Shown piece after piece: positions 15,934-24,450 of a DNA stretch of 64,000 nucleotides. Made by a program: the position numbers and the translations under genes. Source of the DNA: SVQP01 sp045650025 (GTDB taxonomy: Bacteria; Bacillota; Clostridia; Oscillospirales; CAG-272); contig JAZRQR010000020.1 of NCBI GenBank assembly GCA_045650025.1, forward strand, positions 1 to 64,000. The letters are read 5' to 3'. Numbering within the stretch: the stretch's first letter is position 1; each line of letters starts with the position of its first letter. The notes under the pieces were generated by a model that searched no databases, had not been told where the DNA came from, and was given only the letters and a program-made list of their open reading frames with translations.

Positions 15934-17074
15934 ATTTGAACAACTCCGCCGTGGTCTTCATTTTCTCAATGACCGGCACGTCAAACGGGCAGCGGGATTC
16001 GCACGCGCCGCACCCAAGGCAATCATCCGCGTGGGCATCGAGATGGACGTAATGCTCCTTGACCGATGCGGGCACGTCCTCCTGCATGGTCGCCAGGTCG
16101 TAGAGCTTGTTGACCATGGCAATATCAATGTTAACAGGGCAGGGCTTGCAATGTCCGCAATAGGTGCACTGTCCGCTGTAGGCGTGTCTGGGCGCGTTTG
16201 CAAGCACGGTGGCGTAGTCCTTCTGATCCTCGGTCGCGCTCTCGTAAGCCAGCGATGCGGGGATCTGCGAAACGTTGTCAAAGCCGATCAGCACGCTGGA
16301 AACCGCAGGGCGGGTCAGGGCATAGTGCAGGCATTGCACAGGGGTCAGCGCCACGCCAAAGGGCGAACGCTTGGCATCCAGCAGTCTGCCGCCGCCAAGC
16401 CCCTTCATGACCGTGATCGCCACGCCCTTTTGCTCGCAAAGCTTGTAAAGATCGGCTCTTTCCTTGTCAATGCCTGCAAATTTTGCGTCGTATTCCTCCA
16501 CAAAGAAATCGTCAATGTTTTCGGTAGGGGGCAGCAGGTCGTATGCGGGGTTGAGCGAGAACAGGATCACCTCAACTGCACCGTGCTCCACAGCCAGGCG
16601 CGCAATGGTGGTGTTATGCGTGGAAAGACCGATGTGGTGGATGGCACCCGATGCCTTCAGCTCGATCATGTAATCCATAAATCCGCATTCCAGCACGGTC
16701 CTCCAATCCTCCAGTTTGTCCACGAAATGGATCATGCCAAGGTCGATGTAATCGGTCTGAAAACGTGCCAGCAGATCGGCAAACGCCGCCTTGACCTCGT
16801 CCATGTCGCGCGTGCGTACGTACTGTCCGTCACGCCAGGCAGAGCCCACGTGCCCCTGTACGATCCACTTTTCGCGATTGTCCTTGATGGCGCTACCGAT
16901 ATTGGTGCGCACGTTGGGCTCGGACATAAAGCAGTCCACAATGTTGATGCCCTGCGCAAAGCATTCGTCCATGACCGCCTTGACCTCCTCGGCATTGTGC
17001 CGCTCCAGCCACTCGCCGCCTACGCCGATCTCGCTGACCATCAGTCCCGTATTTCCCAAAACTCTGTATTGCAT
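15932..17074 (-). CDS. Aldo/keto reductase with two C-terminal 4Fe-4S clusters
   Basis: The 380-residue protein has an AKR TIM barrel (about 1-280) followed by two ferredoxin-like motifs, CTYCGHCKPCP and CLGCGACESRCP. The N-terminal Asp is kept (INIVDC), and so is the His (YIDLGMIHFVD). The usual catalytic Tyr and Lys positions read CFMSEPNVR and WIVQGHVG, so neither residue is evident. A QGH motif appears instead, as I recall for a clostridial AKR subfamily. It may use flavin or iron-sulfur electrons rather than classic NADPH hydride transfer. The start at 17074 follows AAAGGAC on the minus strand, with its own promoter. Confidence 0.9.
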   Translation of the reverse strand: MQYRVLGNTGLMVSEIGVGGEWLERHNAEEVKAVMDECFAQGINIVDCFMSEPNVRTNIGSAIKDNREKWIVQGHVGSAWRDGQYVRTRDMDEVKAAFADLLARFQTDYIDLGMIHFVDKLEDWRTVLECGFMDYMIELKASGAIHHIGLSTHNTTIARLAVEHGAVEVILFSLNPAYDLLPPTENIDDFFVEEYDAKFAGIDKERADLYKLCEQKGVAITVMKGLGGGRLLDAKRSPFGVALTPVQCLHYALTRPAVSSVLIGFDNVSQIPASLAYESATEDQKDYATVLANAPRHAYSGQCTYCGHCKPCPVNIDIAMVNKLYDLATMQEDVPASVKEHYVHLDAHADDCLGCGACESRCPFDVPVIEKMKTTAELFK

Positions 17075-17105
17075 GATAGTACCGTCCTTTGCTTGTATTG
17101 ATACG

Positions 17106-17134
17106 ATTATACCACATATGAGAAAAACTGTCAA
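17106..17134 (-). promoter_or_regulatory. Promoter of the aldo/keto reductase
   Basis: On the minus strand TTGACA (17134-17129), a 17-nt spacer and TATAAT (17111-17106). Confidence 0.87.
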
Positions 17135-17140
17135 TATTGC

Positions 17141-17170
17141 TTGACGGATCCGCTACTTTTGTGTTATACT
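17141..17170 (+). promoter_or_regulatory. Promoter of the FMN-barrel protein
   Basis: TTGACG at 17141-17146, 18-nt spacer, TATACT at 17165-17170. It is back to back with the minus-strand promoter 6 nt away, so the two genes may share control. Confidence 0.7.
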
Positions 17171-17198
17171 GTAAAAAACGAGAAAGGAAGATTTCACA

Positions 17199-17681
17199 AT
17201 GTTTCGTCCCATGGTTCGACAGAGCAAGCAGCTATCAAAAGAGGATTGCATTTCCGTTTTGCGCGAGCAAAAGAGAGGCGTGCTGAGCGTCAACGGTGAC
17301 GACGGCTACCCCTATGCCGCGCCCATCAACTACTATTACAATCCGGAGGACGGCTGCCTGTATTTCCATACCGGCAAAAGAACCGAGAGCCACCGCACCG
17401 AATCGCTTGCCAAGTCGGATAAGGTATGCTTTTGCGTGACCGAGCAGGGAACTCCCATCCCCGGCGATTGGGCGTTGCTTGTGCGCAGCGTGGTGGTGTT
17501 CGGACGCGTGGAAATGGTGCACGACGTTGAGCGCGTGGTGCATATCTGCACGGCAATGAGCCGACAATTCACGAGTGACCAAGCGTTTATTCAACGTGAG
17601 ATCGACCGCTTTGCCAAGGGCACGCTTTTGCTGAAGCTGACGCCCGAGCACATGTGCGGCAAGCGTCTGGAAGAAAAATAG
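17199..17681 (+). CDS. Pyridoxamine 5'-phosphate oxidase-like FMN-binding protein
   Basis: This 160-residue split-barrel protein begins MVRQSKQLSKEDCISVLREQKRGVLSVNGDDGYPYAAPINYYY, the pattern of the NimA/PdxH-like family, with a central HTGKRTESHR segment that would contact flavin phosphate. Family members bind FMN or heme and reduce small molecules; some NimA proteins reduce nitroimidazoles. No substrate can be assigned here. GAAAGGAAG precedes the ATG. It is divergent from the Fe-S aldo/keto reductase. Confidence 0.88.
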   Translation: MFRPMVRQSKQLSKEDCISVLREQKRGVLSVNGDDGYPYAAPINYYYNPEDGCLYFHTGKRTESHRTESLAKSDKVCFCVTEQGTPIPGDWALLVRSVVVFGRVEMVHDVERVVHICTAMSRQFTSDQAFIQREIDRFAKGTLLLKLTPEHMCGKRLEEK

Positions 17682-17682
17682 C

Positions 17683-17787
17683 CGCGAAGTTTTACTTTAC
17701 TCGCTTGTTCAGTATGCATTCGCGCCTAAACCACACCTAAAAATGGGTCCCAACCCATTTTTGGAGCAGTGCTCCACGGTGAGGTTT
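17683..17787 (+). ncRNA. Structured repeat upstream of bcp (candidate leader RNA)
   Basis: Second copy of the 11819-11924 element. P0 is CGCGAA (17683-17688) with TTCGCG (17719-17724), again a 30-nt loop ending in TGTTCAGTATGCA (17706-17718). The three-way junction is closed by 17728-17737/17778-17787, with AAAAATGGG/CCCATTTTT (17739-17747/17754-17762) and GGAGC/GCTCC (17763-17767/17771-17775). The change GTGAA/TTCAC to GCGAA/TTCGC in P0 is compensatory. The element ends about 10 nt before the bcp ribosome site. Confidence 0.6.
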
Positions 17788-17806
17788 CAAAAGTTAGGAG
17801 GTTATT

Positions 17807-18259
17807 ATGCTGACAGTAGGACAAAAAGCCCCGGATTTTACACTTTTCGATAAGGACGGAAACGCCGTCTCACTCTCCGACTTCCTTGGCAAAAGGGTAG
17901 TCGTATATTTCTATCCCAAGGACAACACCCCGGGATGCACGCGCCAGGCATGTGCCTTTGCGGGTGCGTATGCGCAGTTTCGGGAAAAGGACGTGGTAGT
18001 CATCGGCATCAGCCGCGACAGCGTCGCCTCGCACGTCAAGTTTGCACAGAAATACGACCTGCCGTTTATCCTGCTTTCCGACCCCGATCGCGTTGCCATT
18101 GACGCGTTTGGCGTATGGAGCGAGAAAAAGCTGTACGGTAAGCTCAGCTTTGGCGTTAACCGTACCACCTTTCTGATCGACGAGCAGGGCATTATCACCC
18201 ACGTTATGCCCAAGGTCAAGCCGGACACCAATGCCGCCGAGATTCTGGCGCTGCTTTAA
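17807..18259 (+). CDS. bcp: Thioredoxin-dependent peroxiredoxin (Bcp/PrxQ)
   Basis: The 150-residue peroxiredoxin has peroxidatic Cys44 in DNTPGCTRQACAF and a second Cys five residues on (Cys49), the PrxQ/Bcp arrangement. It detoxifies hydroperoxides in the cytosol using thioredoxin. AGGAGGTT precedes the ATG at 17807. It is monocistronic, followed by a terminator. The structured element immediately upstream suggests post-transcriptional control, possibly shared with ppa. No independent promoter was recognised in the gap. Confidence 0.95.
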   Translation: MLTVGQKAPDFTLFDKDGNAVSLSDFLGKRVVVYFYPKDNTPGCTRQACAFAGAYAQFREKDVVVIGISRDSVASHVKFAQKYDLPFILLSDPDRVAIDAFGVWSEKKLYGKLSFGVNRTTFLIDEQGIITHVMPKVKPDTNAAEILALL

Positions 18260-18266
18260 ACAGACA

Positions 18267-18293
18267 AAACACCTGCCTGCGCGGGTGTTTTTT
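18267..18293 (+). terminator. Rho-independent terminator
   Basis: AAACACCTGC (18267-18276) pairs with GCGGGTGTTT (18281-18290), then a T run. Confidence 0.8.
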
Positions 18294-18428
18294 CTTGCGG
18301 CAAAACCTCTGAAAAAAACTCTAAAAACCCTGCATCGTTCACAGATAGTTCACACTATTCTGCAAATTTTGTGGTATAATGTACTATCACTAATTATGTC
18401 AACCTATAAAATCATTTGGGAGGGTATT

Positions 18429-19901
18429 ATGGCTGAATTAAAAATGCTTGCCATCGACCTTGGCGCGTCCAGCGGCAGAGGTATCGTTGGCTCCTTCGAC
18501 GGCGAAAAGCTGACTTTGCGCGAGAATCACAGATTCTCCAACGACCCCATGTACGTCAACGGAAGATTTACCTGGGATATCCTGCGCATCTACTTTGAGA
18601 TCAAGAACTCGATCACCAAGACCATCATTGACGGCGACGACATCGCCAGCATGGGTATCGACACCTGGGGTGTTGACTACGGTATGATCGACAAGAACGG
18701 CAGACTGATGGCAAACCCCATCCACTACCGTGATGCAAGAACCGAAAACGTGACCGATTACGTTAAGAACTTCGTATCCCCCGAAGAGATCTACAACGTA
18801 ACCGGTATTCAGGCAATCGACTTCAATACCCTCAACCAGCTGGCTGTAGAGAAGAGAGACAACGGCGAGGCATTTGACAGAGCTGACAAGCTGCTGTTCA
18901 TCCCCGACCTGCTCAACTACTTCCTGACCGGTAAGATGGCTACCGAGTATACCATTGCTTCCACCGGTATGATCCTGGATGCAAACTCCAGAAAGATCGC
19001 AACCGAGCTGCTCTCCAAGCTGGGCATTCCGGATAGCAAGTTTGCTCCCATGGTAGAGCCCGGCACTTGCCTTGGCGGTCTGCTGCCTTCCATTACCGAT
19101 GAGGTTGGTAAGAACCGCATTCAGGTTTACACCACCGCGTCTCACGATACCGCATCTGCGGTTATCGCAGTTCCTGCTACCAAGAAGGACTTCATTTACA
19201 TTTCCTCCGGTACCTGGTCGCTCATGGGCGCTGAGCTGGATGCTCCGCTGATCACCGATGCAACCAGAGAAGCGAACTTCACCAACGAGGGCGGCGCAGA
19301 GGGCACCATCCGCTTCCTTAAGAACATCATGGGTCTTTGGATCATTCAGGAATCCAGAAGACAGTGGAAGAGAGAAGGCAAGGATTACTCGTTTGCTCAG
19401 ATGGAAGCTTGGGCAAAGGAGTGCACGCCGTTCCGTTCGCTGATCAACGTGGACTACAAGACCTTCAACACTCCCGGCAACATGCCCGAGAAGATCCGCG
19501 ACTACTGCCGTATGACCGGTCAGCCCGTACCCGAAACCGTGGGCGAGGTCGTTCGTTGCATTTACGAGTCTCTGGCTCTCAAGTATCGCTACACCGTAGA
19601 CACCATTGGCAGACTGCAGGGTAAGCCCGCAACCATGATCAACGTCGTGGGCGGCGGCACCAAGGATAAGTTCCTGTCTCAGATGACCGCGGACGCTTGC
19701 GGTATTCCCGTATGCGCAGGTCCTGAGGAGGCAACCGCTATCGGTAACCTGGTATCCCAGGCAATTGCACAGGGCGAGATCAAGGATTTGGCTGAGGCAA
19801 GAGTCGTAGTGGCTAACTCCTTTGAGATGAAGCACTACGAGCCCTGCGCACAGCGCGAGGCATGGGATGAAGCGTACGCACGCTTCTGCAAGCTGCAGTA
19901 A
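18429..19901 (+). CDS. rhaB: Rhamnulokinase-family sugar kinase (FGGY)
   Basis: This 490-residue FGGY kinase has DLGASSGRGIVG near residues 10-21 (phosphate 1 loop) and MGIDTWGVDYG, a RhaB-type block. Later come SHDTASAV and the C-terminal INVVGGGTKDKFLSQMTADA (adenosine motif). Length fits RhaB, which phosphorylates L-rhamnulose, but no rhamnose isomerase or aldolase is nearby, so another deoxyketose is possible. The ATG at 18429 follows GGGAGGG. TATAAT occurs at 18375-18380 but no good -35 box, suggesting activator-dependent transcription. Codons look optimised compared with the neighbours. Confidence 0.85.
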   Translation: MAELKMLAIDLGASSGRGIVGSFDGEKLTLRENHRFSNDPMYVNGRFTWDILRIYFEIKNSITKTIIDGDDIASMGIDTWGVDYGMIDKNGRLMANPIHYRDARTENVTDYVKNFVSPEEIYNVTGIQAIDFNTLNQLAVEKRDNGEAFDRADKLLFIPDLLNYFLTGKMATEYTIASTGMILDANSRKIATELLSKLGIPDSKFAPMVEPGTCLGGLLPSITDEVGKNRIQVYTTASHDTASAVIAVPATKKDFIYISSGTWSLMGAELDAPLITDATREANFTNEGGAEGTIRFLKNIMGLWIIQESRRQWKREGKDYSFAQMEAWAKECTPFRSLINVDYKTFNTPGNMPEKIRDYCRMTGQPVPETVGEVVRCIYESLALKYRYTVDTIGRLQGKPATMINVVGGGTKDKFLSQMTADACGIPVCAGPEEATAIGNLVSQAIAQGEIKDLAEARVVVANSFEMKHYEPCAQREAWDEAYARFCKLQ

Positions 19902-19945
19902 TAGCATTTTAAGAATCAGCATAAAGCACGGGGAGGATCAAAATT

Positions 19946-21076
19946 ATGATGAAGGAAAAACAGTTTGCCGATCTGAGTCTGATCGGTATGCGCGGCTGCG
20001 AGGAATTTGCAAAGAAGGTGGATTATTATCTCAAGGATTGGCACGGCCTTTCCCAGGATGATACCTACCTTGTCAACGTTATCTGTCCCAGATTCGGCAC
20101 GGGTGAAGCAAAGGCGCTGATCAAGCAGTCCATGCGCGGTCAGGACGTTTACATTATCTGTGACGTTTTCAACTACAGCGTGACCTACAAGATGTACGGT
20201 ATGACCGTTCCGATGAGCCCGGACGATCACTACGCTGACCTTAAGCGCATTATTGCAGCCCTTGCAGGTAAGGCAAGAAGAATCACCGTGATCATGCCCA
20301 TGCTCTACGAGGGCAGACAGCACCGCAGACAGGCACGCGAGTCGCTCGACTGTGCACTGATGCTGCAGGAGCTTTGCGCAATGGGCGTTTCCAACATCAT
20401 CACCTTTGATGCTCACGACCCCAGAATTTGTAACGCGATCCCGCTCCACGGCTTTGATGACGTGCAGCCTACTTATCAGATGGTCAAGGCGCTGGTTCGC
20501 AGCGTACCCGATATCATGATCGATAAGGATCACATGATGATCATCTCTCCCGATGAGGGCGCTATGCAGAGATGCATGTACTATTCCTCGGTGCTGGGGC
20601 TGAACATCGGTATGTTCTACAAGCGCCGTAACTACTCTGTCGTGGTCAACGGCAAGAACCCCATCGAGGCACACGAGTACCTCGGTCAGGATCTGCACGG
20701 CAAGGACGTGCTGATCGTGGACGACATGATCTCCTCGGGTGAATCCCTCCTGGACGTTGCAACTCAGCTCAAGAGCAGAGGGGCTAAGCGCGTATTCGCG
20801 TGCGCGTCCTTCGGTCTGTTCACCGACGGCTGCGCTAAGTTCGACAAAGCGTTTGAAGACGGCGTGATCGACCGCGTGCTGTCCACCAACCTGGTGTACC
20901 GCCGCCCCGAGCTGGCAGACCGCAAATGGTTCGTGGAGGTGGATATGTCCAAGTACGTTTCCTACATCGTCGAGACGCTCAACCACGACACCACCATCAG
21001 CGAGCTGCTCGATCCCGTATCCAAGATCAACGCGCTTATGGAAAAGCATAAGGCAGAGCTTGCACAGGGTAAGTAA
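19946..21076 (+). CDS. prs: Divergent ribose-phosphate pyrophosphokinase
   Basis: The 376-residue protein carries the PRPP loop DVLIVDDMISSGESL (about 252-266) and a pyrophosphate-loop-like MPMLYEGRQHRRQARESL, where canonical Prs has YARQDRK. ITFDAHDPRICNAIP corresponds to the Prs metal-binding region. It is about 60 residues longer than typical Prs (about 315), and the N-terminal FSGTANP motif is missing. I therefore place it in the diverged class seen in Clostridia that may make PRPP or be regulatory. GGGAGGA precedes tandem ATGs. It lies 44 nt after the rhamnulokinase-family gene, likely co-transcribed. Confidence 0.8.
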   Translation: MMKEKQFADLSLIGMRGCEEFAKKVDYYLKDWHGLSQDDTYLVNVICPRFGTGEAKALIKQSMRGQDVYIICDVFNYSVTYKMYGMTVPMSPDDHYADLKRIIAALAGKARRITVIMPMLYEGRQHRRQARESLDCALMLQELCAMGVSNIITFDAHDPRICNAIPLHGFDDVQPTYQMVKALVRSVPDIMIDKDHMMIISPDEGAMQRCMYYSSVLGLNIGMFYKRRNYSVVVNGKNPIEAHEYLGQDLHGKDVLIVDDMISSGESLLDVATQLKSRGAKRVFACASFGLFTDGCAKFDKAFEDGVIDRVLSTNLVYRRPELADRKWFVEVDMSKYVSYIVETLNHDTTISELLDPVSKINALMEKHKAELAQGK

Positions 21077-21092
21077 AGCAAATAGCAAAAAA

Positions 21093-21125
21093 GGGCAGAG
21101 CCGCAAGGCTCTGCCCAATTTTTTT
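21093..21125 (+). terminator. Rho-independent terminator
   Basis: GGGCAGAGCC pairs with GGCTCTGCCC, followed by AATTTTTTTAC. Confidence 0.9.
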
Positions 21126-21139
21126 ACGCAAAATAAGTG

Positions 21140-21168
21140 TTGCATTATTTCGAAACATGTGATATAAT
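21140..21168 (+). promoter_or_regulatory. Promoter of rimM-trmD
   Basis: TTGCAT at 21140-21145, 17-nt spacer, TATAAT at 21163-21168. Confidence 0.8.
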
Positions 21169-21198
21169 ATATCTAACTATAAGTAAAGGACAATTTTT

Positions 21199-21711
21199 AT
21201 GAAACTGATCGCATTTCCCGAATGTGGAAAAATCGTCAATACCCACGGCGTTATGGGCGCTGTCAAAATAGAATCCTGGTGCAACACCCCTGCGGTGCTT
21301 GCCAAATTGAAGAGAGTTTATCTGCCCACTAAGGAGGGTATGAAGGAGCTCAAGGTCACCCGCGCGTCGGTGTTCAAGCAGTTCGTGCTTGCCGAGATTG
21401 AGGGCATTGGCACTGTCGAAGCGGCAAACGCGCTGCGCGGCAAGGTCATTCACGCCGCAAGAGAGGATCTGAAGATCCCCGAGGGCGAGTATCTGATCGC
21501 AGAGCTGATCGGTCTGGATCTCGTAGACGTGGAGAGCGGCAAAGTGTACGGACAGCTCTCGGAGGTGCTTGACCAGGGACCTGCCGACATTTACGTGGTC
21601 AACACCCCGAGCGGTGAGCGCATGATGCCTGCCGTTCCCGAATTCGTCAAGGGCATTGATCCCGAGCGCGGCATTCTGGTTGCCCCCATCGGCGGCATGC
21701 TGGAAGACTAA
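21199..21711 (+). CDS. rimM: 16S rRNA maturation factor RimM
   Basis: This 170-residue protein has an N-terminal RimM beta-barrel (GKIVNTHGVMGAVKIESWCNTP) and a C-terminal PRC-barrel (LIAELIGLDLVDVESGKVYGQLSEVLDQGPADIYVV). It binds S19 and assists 30S maturation. TAAAGGA precedes the ATG. It is 15 nt upstream of trmD, the standard bacterial pairing. rpsP and ffh, frequent partners, are absent upstream. Confidence 0.96.
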   Translation: MKLIAFPECGKIVNTHGVMGAVKIESWCNTPAVLAKLKRVYLPTKEGMKELKVTRASVFKQFVLAEIEGIGTVEAANALRGKVIHAAREDLKIPEGEYLIAELIGLDLVDVESGKVYGQLSEVLDQGPADIYVVNTPSGERMMPAVPEFVKGIDPERGILVAPIGGMLED

Positions 21712-21726
21712 ATAAGAGGGAAGATC

Positions 21727-22428
21727 ATGAGATTTGATATTATGACCCTGTTTCCCGAGCTGGTTGGCTACGTGCTGGGCGAAAGCATCATCGGCCGTGC
21801 GCAGAAAAGTGGCGCGATCGAGGTACATACCCACCAGATCCGGGATTATTCCGAGGACAAGCATCGCCGCGTGGACGACACGCCCTACGGCGGCGGTAAG
21901 GGCATGCTGATGGCAGCACCGCCCGTTTATAATTGTTTCCAAGGCGTGCTGCACAAGCAGGCAGAGGAGGGATTTACCGGCACGCGCCGCGTGATCTATA
22001 TGTCTCCCGCAGGCAAGGTGCTGACGCAGAAAAAAGCCGAGGAGCTGGCGCAGTACGATAATTTAGTGCTGCTGTGCGGTCACTACGAGGGCATTGACTG
22101 CCGCGTAATTGAGGAGATCGTGGACGAAGAGCTTTCGATCGGCGATTACGTGCTCACGGGCGGTGAGATCCCCGCTTGCATTGTGGTGGACGCTGTGGCG
22201 CGCCTTTGCGAGGGCGTGCTTGCCGATCCCGAATGCTACGAAAAGGAAAGCATTTCCTCGGGACTTTTGGAATACCCCCAATACACAAGACCTTATGAAT
22301 GGCACGGCGTTAAGGTGCCCGACGTACTCATCTCGGGACACCACGCCAATATTGACGCGTGGCGACTGCAAAAAGCCACCGAAAAGACCCAAAAACAAAG
22401 ACCTGATCTCTTAGAAAATCACGACTGA
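21727..22428 (+). CDS. trmD: tRNA (guanine37-N1)-methyltransferase
   Basis: The 233-residue knotted SPOUT enzyme methylates G37 of tRNA. It starts MRFDIMTLFPELV and has the trefoil-knot SAM-binding stretch CGHYEGIDCRVIEEIVDEELSIGDYVLTGGEIPA. Its C-terminal TRPYEWHGVKVPDVLISGHH is the family signature. GAGGGAAG precedes the ATG. It is followed by a TTG-started membrane protein 14 nt downstream. Confidence 0.97.
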   Translation: MRFDIMTLFPELVGYVLGESIIGRAQKSGAIEVHTHQIRDYSEDKHRRVDDTPYGGGKGMLMAAPPVYNCFQGVLHKQAEEGFTGTRRVIYMSPAGKVLTQKKAEELAQYDNLVLLCGHYEGIDCRVIEEIVDEELSIGDYVLTGGEIPACIVVDAVARLCEGVLADPECYEKESISSGLLEYPQYTRPYEWHGVKVPDVLISGHHANIDAWRLQKATEKTQKQRPDLLENHD

Positions 22429-22442
22429 AAGGAGGGAGCGCT

Positions 22443-24437
22443 TTGACCGACCGAAAAACTGCGCCGAAAAAGCAAAAGGTTGGCTCGCTGTTTTTTCATC
22501 TCTTTAATCGCTTGTCGCTGTGGCTCTATACGTTATTGATCGGCAGCCTTCCTGCCCGTCTTTTAACCTCCTATGATGCGTTGGAAAATCGATGGAGCGT
22601 GCTTTGCCTGCGTGTGCTGGGTGCACCGGATGGTAAGCTTCGTCAATCCATGCACAAGGCGCGCCTGCGCTGTGCATCCTGGATGGAGCGTAGCGTCATC
22701 CTGCGCATACTGGATAGACTTGTCCGGTTCTTTATGCATTGTCCCTTAAACGTATATGGCATGTTCTTCTTTATATACGGTGGCGTTGGTGCTGCGGTGT
22801 ACTTTGTAGCAGAGCGCTTGTCGGTCAGCTACGCGGGCGATCTTGGCTGGGGCGTTGCCGGCATTGTGATCGCGTTTGCATCCTTGCCGCTGCTTGCAAC
22901 GGGCAAGCCGCTGAGCACGGCTGCGTTTGGTAGCCGCATCGTGGGTAATATTCTTCGCTCGTACGTTGGACTGGAGCCGCCCCTGAAAGAGAAGGAAAAG
23001 GAACGCGGCAGCACCCTGATGGTGTACGCGGCATTGATCTTTGGCATTGCAGCGGGCGCGCTGACCTTCTTCTTCCATCCGGTCACGGTACCGATTGCCG
23101 CTGTTCTTCTGGCTCTGGCAATTGCCGTGCTGTACGTTCCCGAGTGCGGCGTACTGCTGGCTTGCGGCTCGATCTGGATGTGGTGGATGACGGGATACCC
23201 CATGCTGTGCGTGATTGGCATTACCGTGATCACTCTGATCAGCTATGCCAATAAGCTCATTCGAGGCAGACGCGTCATGTACGTGCGCCTGATCGATTTT
23301 ATGATGCTGTTGCTGCTCGCTGTATTTGCTTTGCAGGGCGTGATACTGCAAAGCGGCTTCTATGCAATTGCATACGGCGTTGGATATGCGTTATTGATCG
23401 CCGTGTATTTCCCGGTCGTCAATCTGATGCGCTCCCGCGAGTGGTTAAATCGCTGCTATAAGCTGCTTGCGATCTCGGGCTCCGTGCTGGCTGTTATCAG
23501 CATTTTGCCTGTGGCGCAGATCCTGTATTTCCTGGATATTACGCTTTTGCGCGTGGATCTTTCCATGTTTGAGCAGCTCTTTACCAGATATGATTCGTAT
23601 TTCAGTCAGAAAAACATGGTGGGCGGCATTTTGCTGATGCTGCTGCCCATGATGCTGAGCCGATTTGCAGACAGACGCACCATTACGGGCTTTTTCTGGA
23701 AGCTGCTTTGGATCATTGCAGGATGCGCGTTTGTCGTGCTGTCCATGCAGCTTGGCTTATGGATCGGCATGATCGTTGCGCTGCTTGTATTCTTCTTTGT
23801 GTACAGCTACCGTTCGTTGAGCACCGCAATGCTGCTTGCATTCCCGGTAGGCTGGGGCGTGGTATGGCGGGAGGAAATTGACGGACTGATTGGCATGAGC
23901 CGCTGGAATATCGTGACGGATATGCAGCATGTGATAGTCAGCTTTGCGGACGATGCATACAGACGGTACGAGATCGCGCGCAGCGTGCTGCGCCTGTCCC
24001 GTGATCACCTGCTGGGCGTCGGCTTTGGCGACCAGGCGGTTTATTCCGTATTTGCGCATTATGCAGCACCCGGTATGGAAAATGCCGTTGTGCAAAGCAC
24101 GTATTTGCAGTTTTTGCTGGAATGCGGCTACCACGGTGTATTCCTGATGGTTGCGATGCTGGTCACCTTTGTGATCTGTGTGCTGACGTACCTGCATTGG
24201 GGTGGCGATGCCGCTACCAAGGTGCGTGCCGCAGCGGGTCTTGCAGGTGTTGTTGGCGTATTGGTATGCGCGGCATTTTGCAATTTCATGAATAACGCAA
24301 GCTTGTTTGGATTGTTCTGGCTGGTAATCGGCTTGACGGTGGCGAGCCTGCGCACGCAATACGAAACGCATGCACGTGCAGTGCAAACGCATGCTTCTAC
24401 GGGGGAACGCTCGGATATTGCGTTCCGTACCAGATAA
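22443..24437 (+). CDS. O-antigen ligase/polymerase-like membrane protein
   Basis: This 664-residue protein starts at a TTG after AAAGGAGG (7-nt spacing). A basic N-terminal region of about 110 residues precedes about 12 membrane helices. A large extracytoplasmic loop near 500-580 contains ARSVLRLSRDHLLGVGFGDQAVYSVFAHY and ENAVVQSTYLQFLLECGYHGV, the pattern of the Wzy/WaaL family (PF04932) with conserved Arg and His residues. It would polymerise or ligate a surface polysaccharide. It lies with two DUF4330-like membrane proteins, suggesting an exopolysaccharide export unit. The acceptor is unknown. Confidence 0.82.
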   Translation: MTDRKTAPKKQKVGSLFFHLFNRLSLWLYTLLIGSLPARLLTSYDALENRWSVLCLRVLGAPDGKLRQSMHKARLRCASWMERSVILRILDRLVRFFMHCPLNVYGMFFFIYGGVGAAVYFVAERLSVSYAGDLGWGVAGIVIAFASLPLLATGKPLSTAAFGSRIVGNILRSYVGLEPPLKEKEKERGSTLMVYAALIFGIAAGALTFFFHPVTVPIAAVLLALAIAVLYVPECGVLLACGSIWMWWMTGYPMLCVIGITVITLISYANKLIRGRRVMYVRLIDFMMLLLLAVFALQGVILQSGFYAIAYGVGYALLIAVYFPVVNLMRSREWLNRCYKLLAISGSVLAVISILPVAQILYFLDITLLRVDLSMFEQLFTRYDSYFSQKNMVGGILLMLLPMMLSRFADRRTITGFFWKLLWIIAGCAFVVLSMQLGLWIGMIVALLVFFFVYSYRSLSTAMLLAFPVGWGVVWREEIDGLIGMSRWNIVTDMQHVIVSFADDAYRRYEIARSVLRLSRDHLLGVGFGDQAVYSVFAHYAAPGMENAVVQSTYLQFLLECGYHGVFLMVAMLVTFVICVLTYLHWGGDAATKVRAAAGLAGVVGVLVCAAFCNFMNNASLFGLFWLVIGLTVASLRTQYETHARAVQTHASTGERSDIAFRTR

Positions 24438-24450
24438 TCAAGGAAGGGAA

